NCBI GenBank assembly: GCA_964555675.1
Contig: CAZKTU010000169.1
Coordinates: 1-14,531, forward strand
Direction of reading: 5' to 3'
DNA: 14,531 bases
DNA from: CAIWXH01 sp964555675
GTDB lineage: Bacteria > Chloroflexota > Chloroflexia > Chloroflexales > Chloroflexaceae
Shown here: in pieces, positions 6,930 through 13,944 of the stretch
Position numbering within the stretch: the first letter of the stretch is position 1
Layout: each line of letters starts with the position of its first letter
Program-made: the position numbers and the translations under genes
The notes under the pieces: generated by a model
What the model was told of the DNA's origin: nothing
The model's input: the letters and a program-made list of their open reading frames with translations, nothing else
The model's database searches: none

Positions 6930-7277
6930 ATGGCGATCATTTTCACCGCGCGGCTGCACGTGCGCGACTGGCGGGCGCTGCTTCGGCTCAGCGACGAGAG
7001 GCTGCTGCTCTACGCCAGGGCGACCGGGGCGCGGCGCTACCAGCTCTATCGCGACACCCACGACGCCGCCGAGGCCCTGCTGTTGGTGGAAGCCGCGAAC
7101 GCGGCGGCGCTCCGCCCAGTCTCCGACGCGCTGTTGCGCCTGGGCGACGCCACACTCGGCGGGAGGATGGCCCGCGAGCGTGCGGCGCCGGTCGAGGGCC
7201 GGCTCTGGGAGCCGACGGGCGGCCGGACAATGGATGAAGCAGATTGTTACGAGCGACAAGGAGGAAATCATGAGTGA
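6930..7277 (+). CDS. ABM-like (antibiotic biosynthesis monooxygenase) dimeric alpha/beta-barrel protein
   Basis: Predicted 115-residue protein. The pattern FTARLHVRDWRALLRLSDER, then GARRYQLYRDTHDAAEALLLVEA, then an alternating helix with ARERA is that of the small ferredoxin-like dimeric-barrel proteins annotated as ABM or DabB-like. Members include cofactor-free monooxygenases that oxidise polyketide intermediates, and others of unknown role. Assignment to the fold is fair, but catalytic activity cannot be judged from sequence alone. The last 30 residues (PVEGRLWEPTGG onward) look disordered. GGGAGA (6917-6922) supports the ATG at 6930. It is the first gene of the operon controlled by the repeat array and overlaps the next gene by 8 bases, so translation is likely coupled. 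Confidence 0.7.
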   Translation: MAIIFTARLHVRDWRALLRLSDERLLLYARATGARRYQLYRDTHDAAEALLLVEAANAAALRPVSDALLRLGDATLGGRMARERAAPVEGRLWEPTGGRTMDEADCYERQGGNHE

Positions 7278-7686
7278 GAACCTGAGCCGGCTGCTCCGCA
7301 GCCTGGAGGCCTGGAATCGCCACGAACTGGCCGCCTACCGCGAGATCTACGCGCCCGAGGCGGTGATCCACGGCATCGCCCCTACACCCCTCGGCGTCGA
7401 GGAGACTATCGGCGTCTACACGGCCTTCTTCGCCGGCTTCCCCGACCTGCGGCTCAGCATCGAGGAGACGATCTGCGAGGGCGAGCGCATCGCCGTCCGC
7501 TTTAGCATCGGCGGCACCCACCAGGGTGAGTTCCAGGGCATCCCGCCGACCGGCCGCCGGATCGCCGTTCAGGGGATCACGACCTTGCACTACCGCGATG
7601 GCCATGTCGTCGAGCGCTGGAACCAGCTCGACCAGCTCGCCATGCTCCAGCAACTCGGGGTGCTGCCCGCGCCGGCTCAGGCTTGA
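7270..7686 (+). CDS. SnoaL-like polyketide cyclase / ester cyclase family protein
   Basis: Predicted 138-residue protein of the NTF2-like fold. The N-terminal helix pair (RLLRSLEAWNRHELAAYREI) is followed by APEAVIHGIA, a FPDLRLSIEE strand, and the family hallmark GTHQGEFQGIPPTGR at about residues 82-96. The sequence then continues with an RDGHVVERWNQLDQLAMLQQLGV ending. SnoaL relatives catalyse aldol-type ring closure of polyketide methyl esters, but many homologues have other or unknown roles. The start at 7270 has a strong AAGGAGG (7258-7264) 5 bases upstream and lies inside the end of the preceding gene. It sits 31 bases before the FAD-dependent enzyme. The pairing of a cyclase with an ABM protein and a flavin enzyme suggests tailoring of an aromatic or polyketide-like compound (inference). 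Confidence 0.88.
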   Translation: MSENLSRLLRSLEAWNRHELAAYREIYAPEAVIHGIAPTPLGVEETIGVYTAFFAGFPDLRLSIEETICEGERIAVRFSIGGTHQGEFQGIPPTGRRIAVQGITTLHYRDGHVVERWNQLDQLAMLQQLGVLPAPAQA

Positions 7687-7717
7687 GGCTGAACTACACA
7701 CAACGGGGGGACACGCA

Positions 7718-9091
7718 ATGACCACGGACACGACGACAACGCACGCGATCGTCCTGGGGGCGAGTATGGCCGGGCTGCTCACGGCCCGCGTGCTCAGCGA
7801 GCACTTCGAGCGGGTGACGATCGTCGAGCGCGACCCGGTGGCGAGCGGGGCCGTAGCGCGCAAGGGCCAGCCCCAGACCCGCCACCTCCACGGCCTGCTC
7901 GCCGGCGGGATGCACATCCTCAGCGGCTACTTCCCCGATCTGCCCGACGCCCTGCGCGCGGGCGGGGCCATCGTCAGCGATATGGGCGAGGGCATGCATT
8001 GGCACGCCTTCGGCGGCCTGCGCGCGCCGGCGTTGCTCGGGCAAGACGCCGCCCTGATGAGCCGGCCGTTCCTGGAGCAGCTTGTGCGCGAGCGGACCCT
8101 GGCCCGCCCCAACGTCGCCCTCCGCGACAGCTGCGCCGCGATCGGGCTCCTGGAGGGCGTGGGGCAGCGCGTCGTGGGCGTGCGCCTTGCCGCCAGCGGC
8201 GGCACGGTGGAGCTGCAGGCCAATCTGGTGGTGGACTGCGGCGGCCGCGGCTCGCGCTCGCCCCTGTGGTTGCGCGCCCTGGGCTACCCCGAGCCCGCAA
8301 CGAGCGAGGTGACGGTCGACGTCGGCTACGCCACGCGGGTCTTCCGGCGCGACCCGGCCGATCCGCGCGGGCGCACCTGGACGCTCGTCACCCCCGAGGC
8401 ACCGCGCGAGACCCGCTTCGGTGGCATGTTCCCCATCGAGGGCGACCGCTGGATCGTCTCGATGGGCGGCTGGGCGGGCGACCACTGCCCCACCGACGAG
8501 GCCGGCTTCCTCGCCTACGCCCGCTCGCTGCCCCTGCCGGTGTTCGCCGAGATCGTCGGCAGCGCCGAGCCCCTCTCGGAGATCTCCGCCTACAAGTTCA
8601 GCTCTAGCCTGCGCCGCCACTACGAGCGACTGAAGCGTTTCCCCGAGGGCTACCTGGTGCTTGGGGACGCGATCTGCAGCTTCAACCCGACCTACGGCCA
8701 GGGCATGACCTCGGCGGCGATGCAGGCCCAGGCCCTCGATACGCTGCTGCGCGCGCGGGGTGGCCGGCTCGAGGGGCTGGCGCCGCACTTCTTCCGGCGT
8801 GCGGCAACGGTGGTGGATGTGCCCTGGCAGCTGGCGGTGGGCGAGGACTTCCGCTTCCCGCACACCGGCGGGCCGAAGCCGGCAGGGATTGACGTGCTCA
8901 ACCGCTATGTGGCCATGGTCCACCGCGCGACACAGCATGACCCGGAGGTCACGCGCGCCTTCCTGCGCGTCATGAACCTGCTCGCGCCCCCGGCAAGCCT
9001 GATGGCCCCCGGCATAGTGCTGCGCGTCCTGCGCGCCAGCAAGAAGAGCCACCGCTCCCAACAGGCTCCGTCGCGCCCCTCGGCGGTGTAG
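7718..9091 (+). CDS. FAD-dependent monooxygenase/epoxidase (polyether epoxidase or squalene epoxidase-like)
   Basis: Predicted 457-residue flavoprotein. The first dinucleotide motif is GASMAG (residues 14-19), ending at VERD (36-39). Next comes RKGQPQTRHLH (48-58), a segment I recognise from the epoxidases of polyether biosynthesis (MonCI, LasC type) and related hydroxylases. A DG-like motif, VVDCGGRGSRSP, lies near 171-182. The second FAD motif is GDA (316-318) followed by PTYGQGM, typical of group A flavin monooxygenases. Such enzymes hydroxylate or epoxidise polyketides or terpenoids, and some relatives are geranylgeranyl reductase-like. The ATG at 7718 follows GGGGGG (7705-7710). Third gene of the operon. 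The MarR/MFS pair downstream suggests its product or substrate is exported. Family is clear; substrate unknown. Confidence 0.88.
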   Translation: MTTDTTTTHAIVLGASMAGLLTARVLSEHFERVTIVERDPVASGAVARKGQPQTRHLHGLLAGGMHILSGYFPDLPDALRAGGAIVSDMGEGMHWHAFGGLRAPALLGQDAALMSRPFLEQLVRERTLARPNVALRDSCAAIGLLEGVGQRVVGVRLAASGGTVELQANLVVDCGGRGSRSPLWLRALGYPEPATSEVTVDVGYATRVFRRDPADPRGRTWTLVTPEAPRETRFGGMFPIEGDRWIVSMGGWAGDHCPTDEAGFLAYARSLPLPVFAEIVGSAEPLSEISAYKFSSSLRRHYERLKRFPEGYLVLGDAICSFNPTYGQGMTSAAMQAQALDTLLRARGGRLEGLAPHFFRRAATVVDVPWQLAVGEDFRFPHTGGPKPAGIDVLNRYVAMVHRATQHDPEVTRAFLRVMNLLAPPASLMAPGIVLRVLRASKKSHRSQQAPSRPSAV

Positions 9092-9116
9092 CAAGCGCCC
9101 ACAGAGAAGGAAGTCT

Positions 9117-9140
9117 ATGTGGTGCTGGTAACCTCCACAT
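9117..9140. repeat. Imperfect palindrome after the tailoring operon
   Basis: ATGTGG (9117-9122) pairs with CCACAT (9135-9140), with a smaller GGT-A-ACC symmetry inside (9127-9133). No T-run follows, so it is not a standard intrinsic terminator. It could be a transcript-end hairpin for the operon or a second operator for the MarR protein encoded just downstream. Either role is inference. Confidence 0.3.
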
Positions 9141-9180
9141 CACTGACAAATCATGCGCGCACCCTTTATCACCTGAACGG

Positions 9181-9209
9181 TTGACAAGTCCAATACTATC
9201 AGGTACGCT
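9181..9209 (+). promoter_or_regulatory. Strong housekeeping promoter of the marR-MFS unit
   Basis: A perfect TTGACA -35 (9181-9186) and a TACGCT -10 (9204-9209) are separated by exactly 17 bp. The -10 keeps the three key positions (first T, A, last T). The predicted start near 9216 leaves a leader of about 39 bases before the MarR ATG at 9255, which has GGAGG at 9246-9250. Confidence 0.75.
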
Positions 9210-9212
9210 GAT
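9198..9212. promoter_or_regulatory. Candidate MarR operator over the -10 box
   Basis: ATCAG (9198-9202) and CTGAT (9208-9212) form a 15-bp interrupted palindrome that covers the -10 box. A related ACCTGA lies at 9171-9176, facing TCAGGT at 9199-9204, so the whole promoter is bracketed. MarR proteins usually repress their own promoter by binding such palindromes. The assignment is by position and symmetry only. Confidence 0.45.
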
Positions 9213-9254
9213 GGGCGCCGGCGCGACCGGCTTTTCGTCCCGCACGGAGGGGCC

Positions 9255-9704
9255 ATGCCCGAGATTACCAGCGTCGACTCGCTTCAGATCGAGGCCTACA
9301 GGCTATTCCTCAAGCTCCACAAGCGCTTTCAGGAGCTGAACCGCGAGGAGTTCCGCCCGTACGATCTCTCGACGCCCCAGTACGCGATCCTCTTTCATGC
9401 CACGGTCGAGGGCGTGCCCCTGAGCTACATCTGCCAGGAGATGGTGGCCGACAACAGCAATCTGACGCGTCTGGTCGACCGGCTCGAGGCCCGCGGCCTG
9501 GTACGGCGCGCCCCCGACCCGCGCGACCGCCGCGTGACCCTGGTGCAGCTGACCGAGCAGGGCCTCGCCCTGATCGAGGAGCTGCGCCCGCGCCATCGTG
9601 AGTTTGTCGAGCGACGCATGAGCCATCTGACCCCCGAGCAGCTCGATGCCCTCAACAGCGCCATGGCGACGCTGTATGAGGCCCTTAGCGGGGACGAGGT
9701 GTAG
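9255..9704 (+). CDS. MarR family transcriptional regulator
   Basis: Predicted 149-residue dimeric winged-helix regulator. An N-terminal dimerisation helix (LQIEAYRLFLKLHKRFQEL) is followed by LSTPQYAIL and the recognition helix region (ADNSNLTRLVDRLEARGLV). The wing carries DPRDRR (residues 88-93) and the family signature ending VQLTEQG. A C-terminal helix pair (SHLTPEQLDALNSAMATLY) closes the dimer. MarR proteins usually repress a nearby efflux or redox gene until a small ligand, often phenolic, releases them. The gene starts behind its own strong promoter and ends 36 bases before an MFS transporter, so the two are probably one transcript. The ligand may be the product or substrate of the upstream flavin/cyclase operon (inference). 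Confidence 0.93.
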   Translation: MPEITSVDSLQIEAYRLFLKLHKRFQELNREEFRPYDLSTPQYAILFHATVEGVPLSYICQEMVADNSNLTRLVDRLEARGLVRRAPDPRDRRVTLVQLTEQGLALIEELRPRHREFVERRMSHLTPEQLDALNSAMATLYEALSGDEV

Positions 9705-9740
9705 CCGCCAGGCGCCGCGCACCCCTCTCCCGGACGACCC

Positions 9741-10985
9741 ATGGCCACTCGGTCCGAAACCACGGCGGCGACCGGCACGCGCCTGCCGGCGATGCTGCGA
9801 GCGCTTCGCCACCGCAACTATCGGCTCTTCTTCGTCGGCCAGCTGATCTCGCTCACCGGCACCTGGATGCAGAGCGTGGCCCTGGGCTGGCTGGTCCTGC
9901 GCCTCACCAACTCGCCGGCCCTCCTCGGCCTGACGGCCGCGGCCAGCTCGCTGCCGGTGCTGCTGCTCTCGCTCACCGCGGGCACCATTGTCGACCGGGT
10001 GCCCAAGTGGCGCCTGCTGCTGACCACCCAGGTTGTGGCGATGATCCTGGCCGTGACCCTGGCCGCCCTGACCCTCACCGGGCTGGTGCAGGTCTGGCAT
10101 ATCATGGTCCTCGCGGCTCTGCTCGGCGTGGTCAACGCCTTCGACGCCCCGGCGCGCCAGTCCTTCACGGTCGAGATGGTCGGGCGCGAAGACCTGCTGA
10201 ATGCGATCGCCCTCAACGCCTCGATCTTCAATGGGGCGCGCACCATCGGCCCCGCCGTGGCGGGCGTGGTGGTGGCCCTGATCGGCGAGGGGCCGGCCTT
10301 CGCCTTCAACGCCCTGAGCTTCGTCTTCGTGATCGCCGGCCTGCTGATGATGCGCCTGCCGCCCTTCAGCCCGGGCGATGGCAAGCGCCGCGGCCAACTG
10401 CGCGAGGGCCTGGCCTATATCAGGGGCGAGCCGCGCGTGCTGGCCTTGCTGGTGCAGGCCGGGGCGATCTGCCTGTTCTGCTTTGTGTACATCCCGCTGC
10501 TGCCGATCTTCGCCCGCGATGTGCTCGGCACGGGCGCGGGCGGCCTGGGCGCTCTCTCCGCCGCGAGCGGCCTGGGCGCCCTGGTCGCGGCCCTCGTGCT
10601 GGCTCAGTTGGGCGACAAAGTGCCGCGCGGGCGCCTGCTCGGCACGGCCGCCCTGATCTACCCGGGCCTGCTGATCGCCTTCACCACCGCCCGCTGGCTG
10701 CCCCTGTCCATGCTGCTCATGGCCCTGACGGGCTGGGCCGGCGTGACGACTATGGCCCTCACCAACACGCTGATCCAGTCGATCGTGCCCGACGCCCTGC
10801 GCGGCCGCGTGATGAGCGTTTTCACGCTCCTGATCATGGGCCTGAGCCCGATGGGCGGCATGCTCGCCGGCCTGATCGCCCAGTTCGTGGGCAGCGTGCC
10901 CCTGGTGGTCGCGGCGAGCGCGCTGATCGGCTGGGGAATTACGGTGACCGTGGCCTTCAAGGCGCCCTTCCTGCGGCAGCTGTAG
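9741..10985 (+). CDS. MFS transporter, MFS_3 (enterobactin exporter EntS-like) type
   Basis: Predicted 414-residue inner-membrane efflux protein. The first segment, LRHRNYRLFFVGQLISLTGTWMQ, is a hallmark of the MFS_3 group. The loop between helices 2 and 3 has DRVPKWRLLL, the family's version of motif A. NAFDAPARQSF and the FNGARTIGPAVAG segment follow, both typical of this group. About 12 hydrophobic helices are seen, with a short central loop (PPFSPGDGKRRGQLREG) splitting the two halves. Members export siderophores or drugs using the proton gradient. The ATG at 9741 has no good ribosome-binding site, and an in-frame ATG at 9793 is possible, so translation may depend on the preceding MarR gene. 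Its stop codon is only 4 bases from the stop of the convergent gene. Confidence 0.92.
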   Translation: MATRSETTAATGTRLPAMLRALRHRNYRLFFVGQLISLTGTWMQSVALGWLVLRLTNSPALLGLTAAASSLPVLLLSLTAGTIVDRVPKWRLLLTTQVVAMILAVTLAALTLTGLVQVWHIMVLAALLGVVNAFDAPARQSFTVEMVGREDLLNAIALNASIFNGARTIGPAVAGVVVALIGEGPAFAFNALSFVFVIAGLLMMRLPPFSPGDGKRRGQLREGLAYIRGEPRVLALLVQAGAICLFCFVYIPLLPIFARDVLGTGAGGLGALSAASGLGALVAALVLAQLGDKVPRGRLLGTAALIYPGLLIAFTTARWLPLSMLLMALTGWAGVTTMALTNTLIQSIVPDALRGRVMSVFTLLIMGLSPMGGMLAGLIAQFVGSVPLVVAASALIGWGITVTVAFKAPFLRQL

Positions 10986-10989
10986 CCCC

Positions 10990-12390
10990 CTATGGCGCCT
11001 GCGTCAGCAGGAAGTACCCCTCGGAGCCGCCCGCAACCGCCGGCTGGGGCCCCGAGGCCGTGAGCAACCCGCGCGCCGGGGCGCTGGCCCGCGGGTTGAG
11101 GGTTGCGCCGAGGAGCACCAGGCCGTCGCCGATGGCTACCCCGCTCGCGGGCGAGCCGCCGGCCGACGTGCCGCTCGCCGCCAGGGCCGTCCAGAGGCGC
11201 CGCGCCTTGAAATCGGGAGCGACCACCAGCAGGTAGGGCTCGCCGCCCTCGTATGCGCCCAGGCGCGCCCCGCCGAAGACCATGCTGTCGCGGCCGGGTA
11301 GCGAGGCGTAGGCTTCGCCGGCAAGGGCGAGGGTGCCGTCCTGGGCGGCGTCGATCCCATAGATGGCGATCGAGTTGCCCTTGCCGTCCGACAATCTGGT
11401 CAGCAGCCACTGCCCCGCCAGCAGTCGCCCGTCGGCCGGTTCGAAGCGCCCATACCAGGCCAGGGATCTTGCCCCGCTGAGATTGAAAGGGTTGTTGTAA
11501 GCGTCGAACTTCACCAGTTCGTCGGGGCCGGGCGTGCGGGCGAGGTCGAGCGGGTCGCGCCCGAACAGGCTGTTGCCGCCGTCGGTCCAGCCCGCCAGGT
11601 AGAGCTTGCCGTCAGCGCCCAGGGTGACGCGCCGGCCCTCGGAGTCGGCGCTCAGACTCGCGGTCGTCAGGTCGGCGGCCGCGAAGTCATAGGCGCTCCA
11701 GCGCAGGGCGCCGCCGGAGCCGTAGGCCCGCAGGTAGGCCACCTTGAGGTTGCTGGCCTTCTGAGTGTAGCCTGTGACGAAGACCAGGCCCGCCCCTTCG
11801 TCGAGGGCAAGATCGGCGGCGGCTGTGCCCGCAGCCGTCCAGCTTGTCCGCCCCGTGCCGCCGGGGGCGTAGGTGAAAATCGTGCTGCCGACCAGCGCCG
11901 CCGCGCCGCCCGAGGCGCCCGCCGCGCAGCGGGTGACCGCGCCGGGGGCATCGCTCCACAGAATGGCGTCGAGCTCGGGGCTGAGGGCGGCTATGCCGAA
12001 GGAACCGCAGGCGATAATTGGCCCGGCGGCGCTCGCCTCCATATCGACCACCGGCCCGCCCACGCGCGCGGCGGCGACCACCCGGCCGCCAGGGCCGAGC
12101 CGCACGACCGCCCCCTCGCCGCCCGCCAGGGGCGCCGGCGTCACGCCGCCGATCTGCGCATCGGGCCAGCGCCCGGCCAGCAGCGTGCGCCCGGCCGCGT
12201 CAAGCTCGACCGCGGCCACGGCATCGTTCGCTGGGCCGCCCAGGTAACTGGCTACGAAGGCCGGCCCCGCGATCATGGGGAGGAAGAGGCGGGTCGGGCC
12301 GCTCTGGGCCGTGGCCCGCGGGCCGAGCAGCGCGAGCAGGCTCAGGGCGAGCAGGGCAGTCGCGACGAGCAGGGGAGAGCATCGACGCAT
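10990..12390 (-). CDS. Secreted beta-propeller-like (SBBP-type repeat) protein
   Basis: Predicted 466-residue exported protein. MRRC plus a hydrophobic core (residues 6-22) and an ATA-Q site after residue 28 form a signal peptide. Just after it comes LFLPMI, a segment often seen at this place in Chloroflexota secreted proteins. The body has short blade-like repeats: YLGGPANDAVAAVELDAAGR near the start, VFVTGYT in the middle, LYLAGWTDGG and LALAGEA later. These resemble SBBP/beta-propeller repeats. It probably acts outside the cytoplasmic membrane; no catalytic motif was recognised and its role is unknown. The start at 12390 is chosen because GGAGG lies 5 bases upstream and the signal peptide then begins properly. 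The frame stays open to 12432, which would put 14 polar residues in front. It is divergent from the solute-binding lipoprotein. Confidence 0.75.
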   Translation of the reverse strand: MRRCSPLLVATALLALSLLALLGPRATAQSGPTRLFLPMIAGPAFVASYLGGPANDAVAAVELDAAGRTLLAGRWPDAQIGGVTPAPLAGGEGAVVRLGPGGRVVAAARVGGPVVDMEASAAGPIIACGSFGIAALSPELDAILWSDAPGAVTRCAAGASGGAAALVGSTIFTYAPGGTGRTSWTAAGTAAADLALDEGAGLVFVTGYTQKASNLKVAYLRAYGSGGALRWSAYDFAAADLTTASLSADSEGRRVTLGADGKLYLAGWTDGGNSLFGRDPLDLARTPGPDELVKFDAYNNPFNLSGARSLAWYGRFEPADGRLLAGQWLLTRLSDGKGNSIAIYGIDAAQDGTLALAGEAYASLPGRDSMVFGGARLGAYEGGEPYLLVVAPDFKARRLWTALAASGTSAGGSPASGVAIGDGLVLLGATLNPRASAPARGLLTASGPQPAVAGGSEGYFLLTQAP

Positions 12391-12517
12391 AGGGCCTCCG
12401 GGGAGAGGTGCTGGTTCTGGTCCACCATGCATAGGAACGAGAGCCCCGGCCTTGCTCCCGTAGCCAGATGGTCCTGCCTGGTGCTACCCCCACAGTATAT
12501 TTCTGCCCTCCGGCCCC

Positions 12518-12526
12518 TGGTATAAT
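12518..12526 (+). promoter_or_regulatory. Extended -10 promoter giving a leaderless mRNA
   Basis: TGG followed by a perfect TATAAT (12521-12526) is an extended -10 element; no clear -35 is needed or seen. The expected transcription start, 6-8 bases later, falls at about 12532-12534, which is at the ATG of the solute-binding protein (12534). There is no ribosome-binding site before that ATG or before the next in-frame ATG (12546). A leaderless transcript therefore fits best. Confidence 0.65.
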
Positions 12527-12533
12527 AGCCGGC

Positions 12534-13874
12534 ATGATCGCGACCATGTCTGTCCGCGCCGCCTGGCGGGCTAGCTGGGCTCTGCTGGCGCTCGCCGCGC
12601 TGATAGCCTGCGCCGCGCCGCCGCCGGCCCCGGCCCCCACGGCCACCGCCCCGGCTACAGCGGCGGCTCAGGTGGCGCCTTCGCCCACCCGCGCCCCGAC
12701 CGCTACGCCGGCCCCGCCGCCCAGCCCGACCCCCGCGCCCAGGGCCCTCACGCTCTGGGTCGCCGAAGAGGGCGCAGCGCTGGAGGCCGTGCGCGCCCTG
12801 GCGGCCGACTTCACCGCCGGCGGGCCGCCCCTGGAGGTTGTCGCCCGCCCCCCCGACGGGCTCCGCCTGAGCCTGGCCACCGCCGCCATGGTCGGCGACC
12901 CGCTGCCCGACCTGATCTGGGCCGACGGCGAGACCCTGGCCGGTCTGCTGGCCGACGGGCGCCTGCAGCCCCTTGACGCCGAACTGTTCCCCGACGACAC
13001 ACTGCCCGCCCTGCGCACCGCGGCGAGCGCCGAGGGCGAGCTCTGGGGGCTGCCGGTCGCCGCCGGCGACGGCTTGCTGCTGCTCTATAACCGGGCCCTG
13101 GTGGCTGAGCCGCCGGCCACCAGCGACGCTCTGATCGCCCGCGCGCGCGCCGCCGAGACCCCCGACGTCGCCGGCCTGGTCATGGCCTGGGACGAGGCGC
13201 GCTGGCTGCTGCCCTGGCTCTACGCCTTCGGCGGGGCGCCGACCAGCCCCGACGGGCTGCAGGTCACCCTCGACACCCCCGCGATGACTTCCACCCTCAA
13301 CCTGCTCCGCGAGCTCTACACGGCGGCGCCCGACGACGGCGCAGGCTACGGCCGCGGGCGCCGGCTCTTCGCCCAGGGCTATGCGGCCCTCGCGATCGAC
13401 GGCGACTGGTCGCTGGAGGCCTACAGAGCCGTCAGCGACACCCTCGATCTCGGCATCGCGCCGCTGCCGGTGGTGCCGGCCACGGGCCGCCGGGCCGCCC
13501 CGGTGCTCGGCGGCACCTACCTCATGCTGGCCGCCGGGCTCGAGGGCGAGCCCCTGGAGCGCGCCCGCGCCCTCGCCGCCTTCCTCGGCGAGAGCCCCAC
13601 GCAGGGCCAGCTGGCCGCGGCCCTCGGTCGCCTGCCGGCCCGCGCCGACGCCCTCACCCAGGGTGAGCGGCCGTGGGCGGCCGACCCCGCCCTGGCGGCC
13701 GCAGCGAGCCTCGCCGAGACAGCCCCCGGGCTCCCGCCGACTGCCGCCGTCCGCTGCGCGCTCTACGGGATCGATGTCTGGCTGCCGAGCCTGCTGCGCG
13801 GCAGTCTGCCATCGTCCGAGCTCCCGGGGCGCATGCAGCGCGAGGCAGAGGCCTGTTTGGCCCGCGCCGAGTGA
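12534..13874 (+). CDS. Extracellular solute-binding lipoprotein, family 1 type
   Basis: Predicted 446-residue lipoprotein. A hydrophobic signal ends in the lipobox LIAC, so Cys26 would be lipidated and anchor the protein on the outer face of the membrane. A Pro/Ala/Thr-rich linker (about residues 27-68) is followed by a periplasmic-binding-like domain. That domain carries LTLWVAEEG at its first strand, a DPLPDLIWADGETLAGLLADGRLQPLD segment typical of sugar-type ABC binding proteins, LWGLPVAAGDGLLLLYNRAL, and FAQGYAALAIDGDW. Family 1 members usually deliver sugars to an ABC importer, but no permease or ATPase gene follows, so the partner is elsewhere or absent. Two Cys near the C-terminus may form a disulfide. 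The ATG at 12534 fits the leaderless promoter; 12546 and the longer frame from 12468 are less likely because the latter starts upstream of the promoter. Confidence 0.85.
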   Translation: MIATMSVRAAWRASWALLALAALIACAAPPPAPAPTATAPATAAAQVAPSPTRAPTATPAPPPSPTPAPRALTLWVAEEGAALEAVRALAADFTAGGPPLEVVARPPDGLRLSLATAAMVGDPLPDLIWADGETLAGLLADGRLQPLDAELFPDDTLPALRTAASAEGELWGLPVAAGDGLLLLYNRALVAEPPATSDALIARARAAETPDVAGLVMAWDEARWLLPWLYAFGGAPTSPDGLQVTLDTPAMTSTLNLLRELYTAAPDDGAGYGRGRRLFAQGYAALAIDGDWSLEAYRAVSDTLDLGIAPLPVVPATGRRAAPVLGGTYLMLAAGLEGEPLERARALAAFLGESPTQGQLAAALGRLPARADALTQGERPWAADPALAAAASLAETAPGLPPTAAVRCALYGIDVWLPSLLRGSLPSSELPGRMQREAEACLARAE

Positions 13875-13944
13875 AACGCTCGACCCTCCGCGTGCGTACT
13901 ATAGGTAGGCGGGGCGATGGGCCGAGCTACTCCTGGAGGATTCT

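Noticed and set aside
7694..9094. 466-residue minus-strand open frame opposite the FAD-dependent monooxygenase
   Set aside because: The protein is low-complexity Ala/Arg/Gly/His/Gln with no family pattern. The plus strand has clear FAD motifs. This is a shadow of high-GC codon use.
10007..11236. 409-residue plus-strand open frame across the MFS and propeller-like genes
   Set aside because: It is rich in Arg/Gly/Pro/Ala, overlaps two convincing genes in other frames, and lacks any family match.
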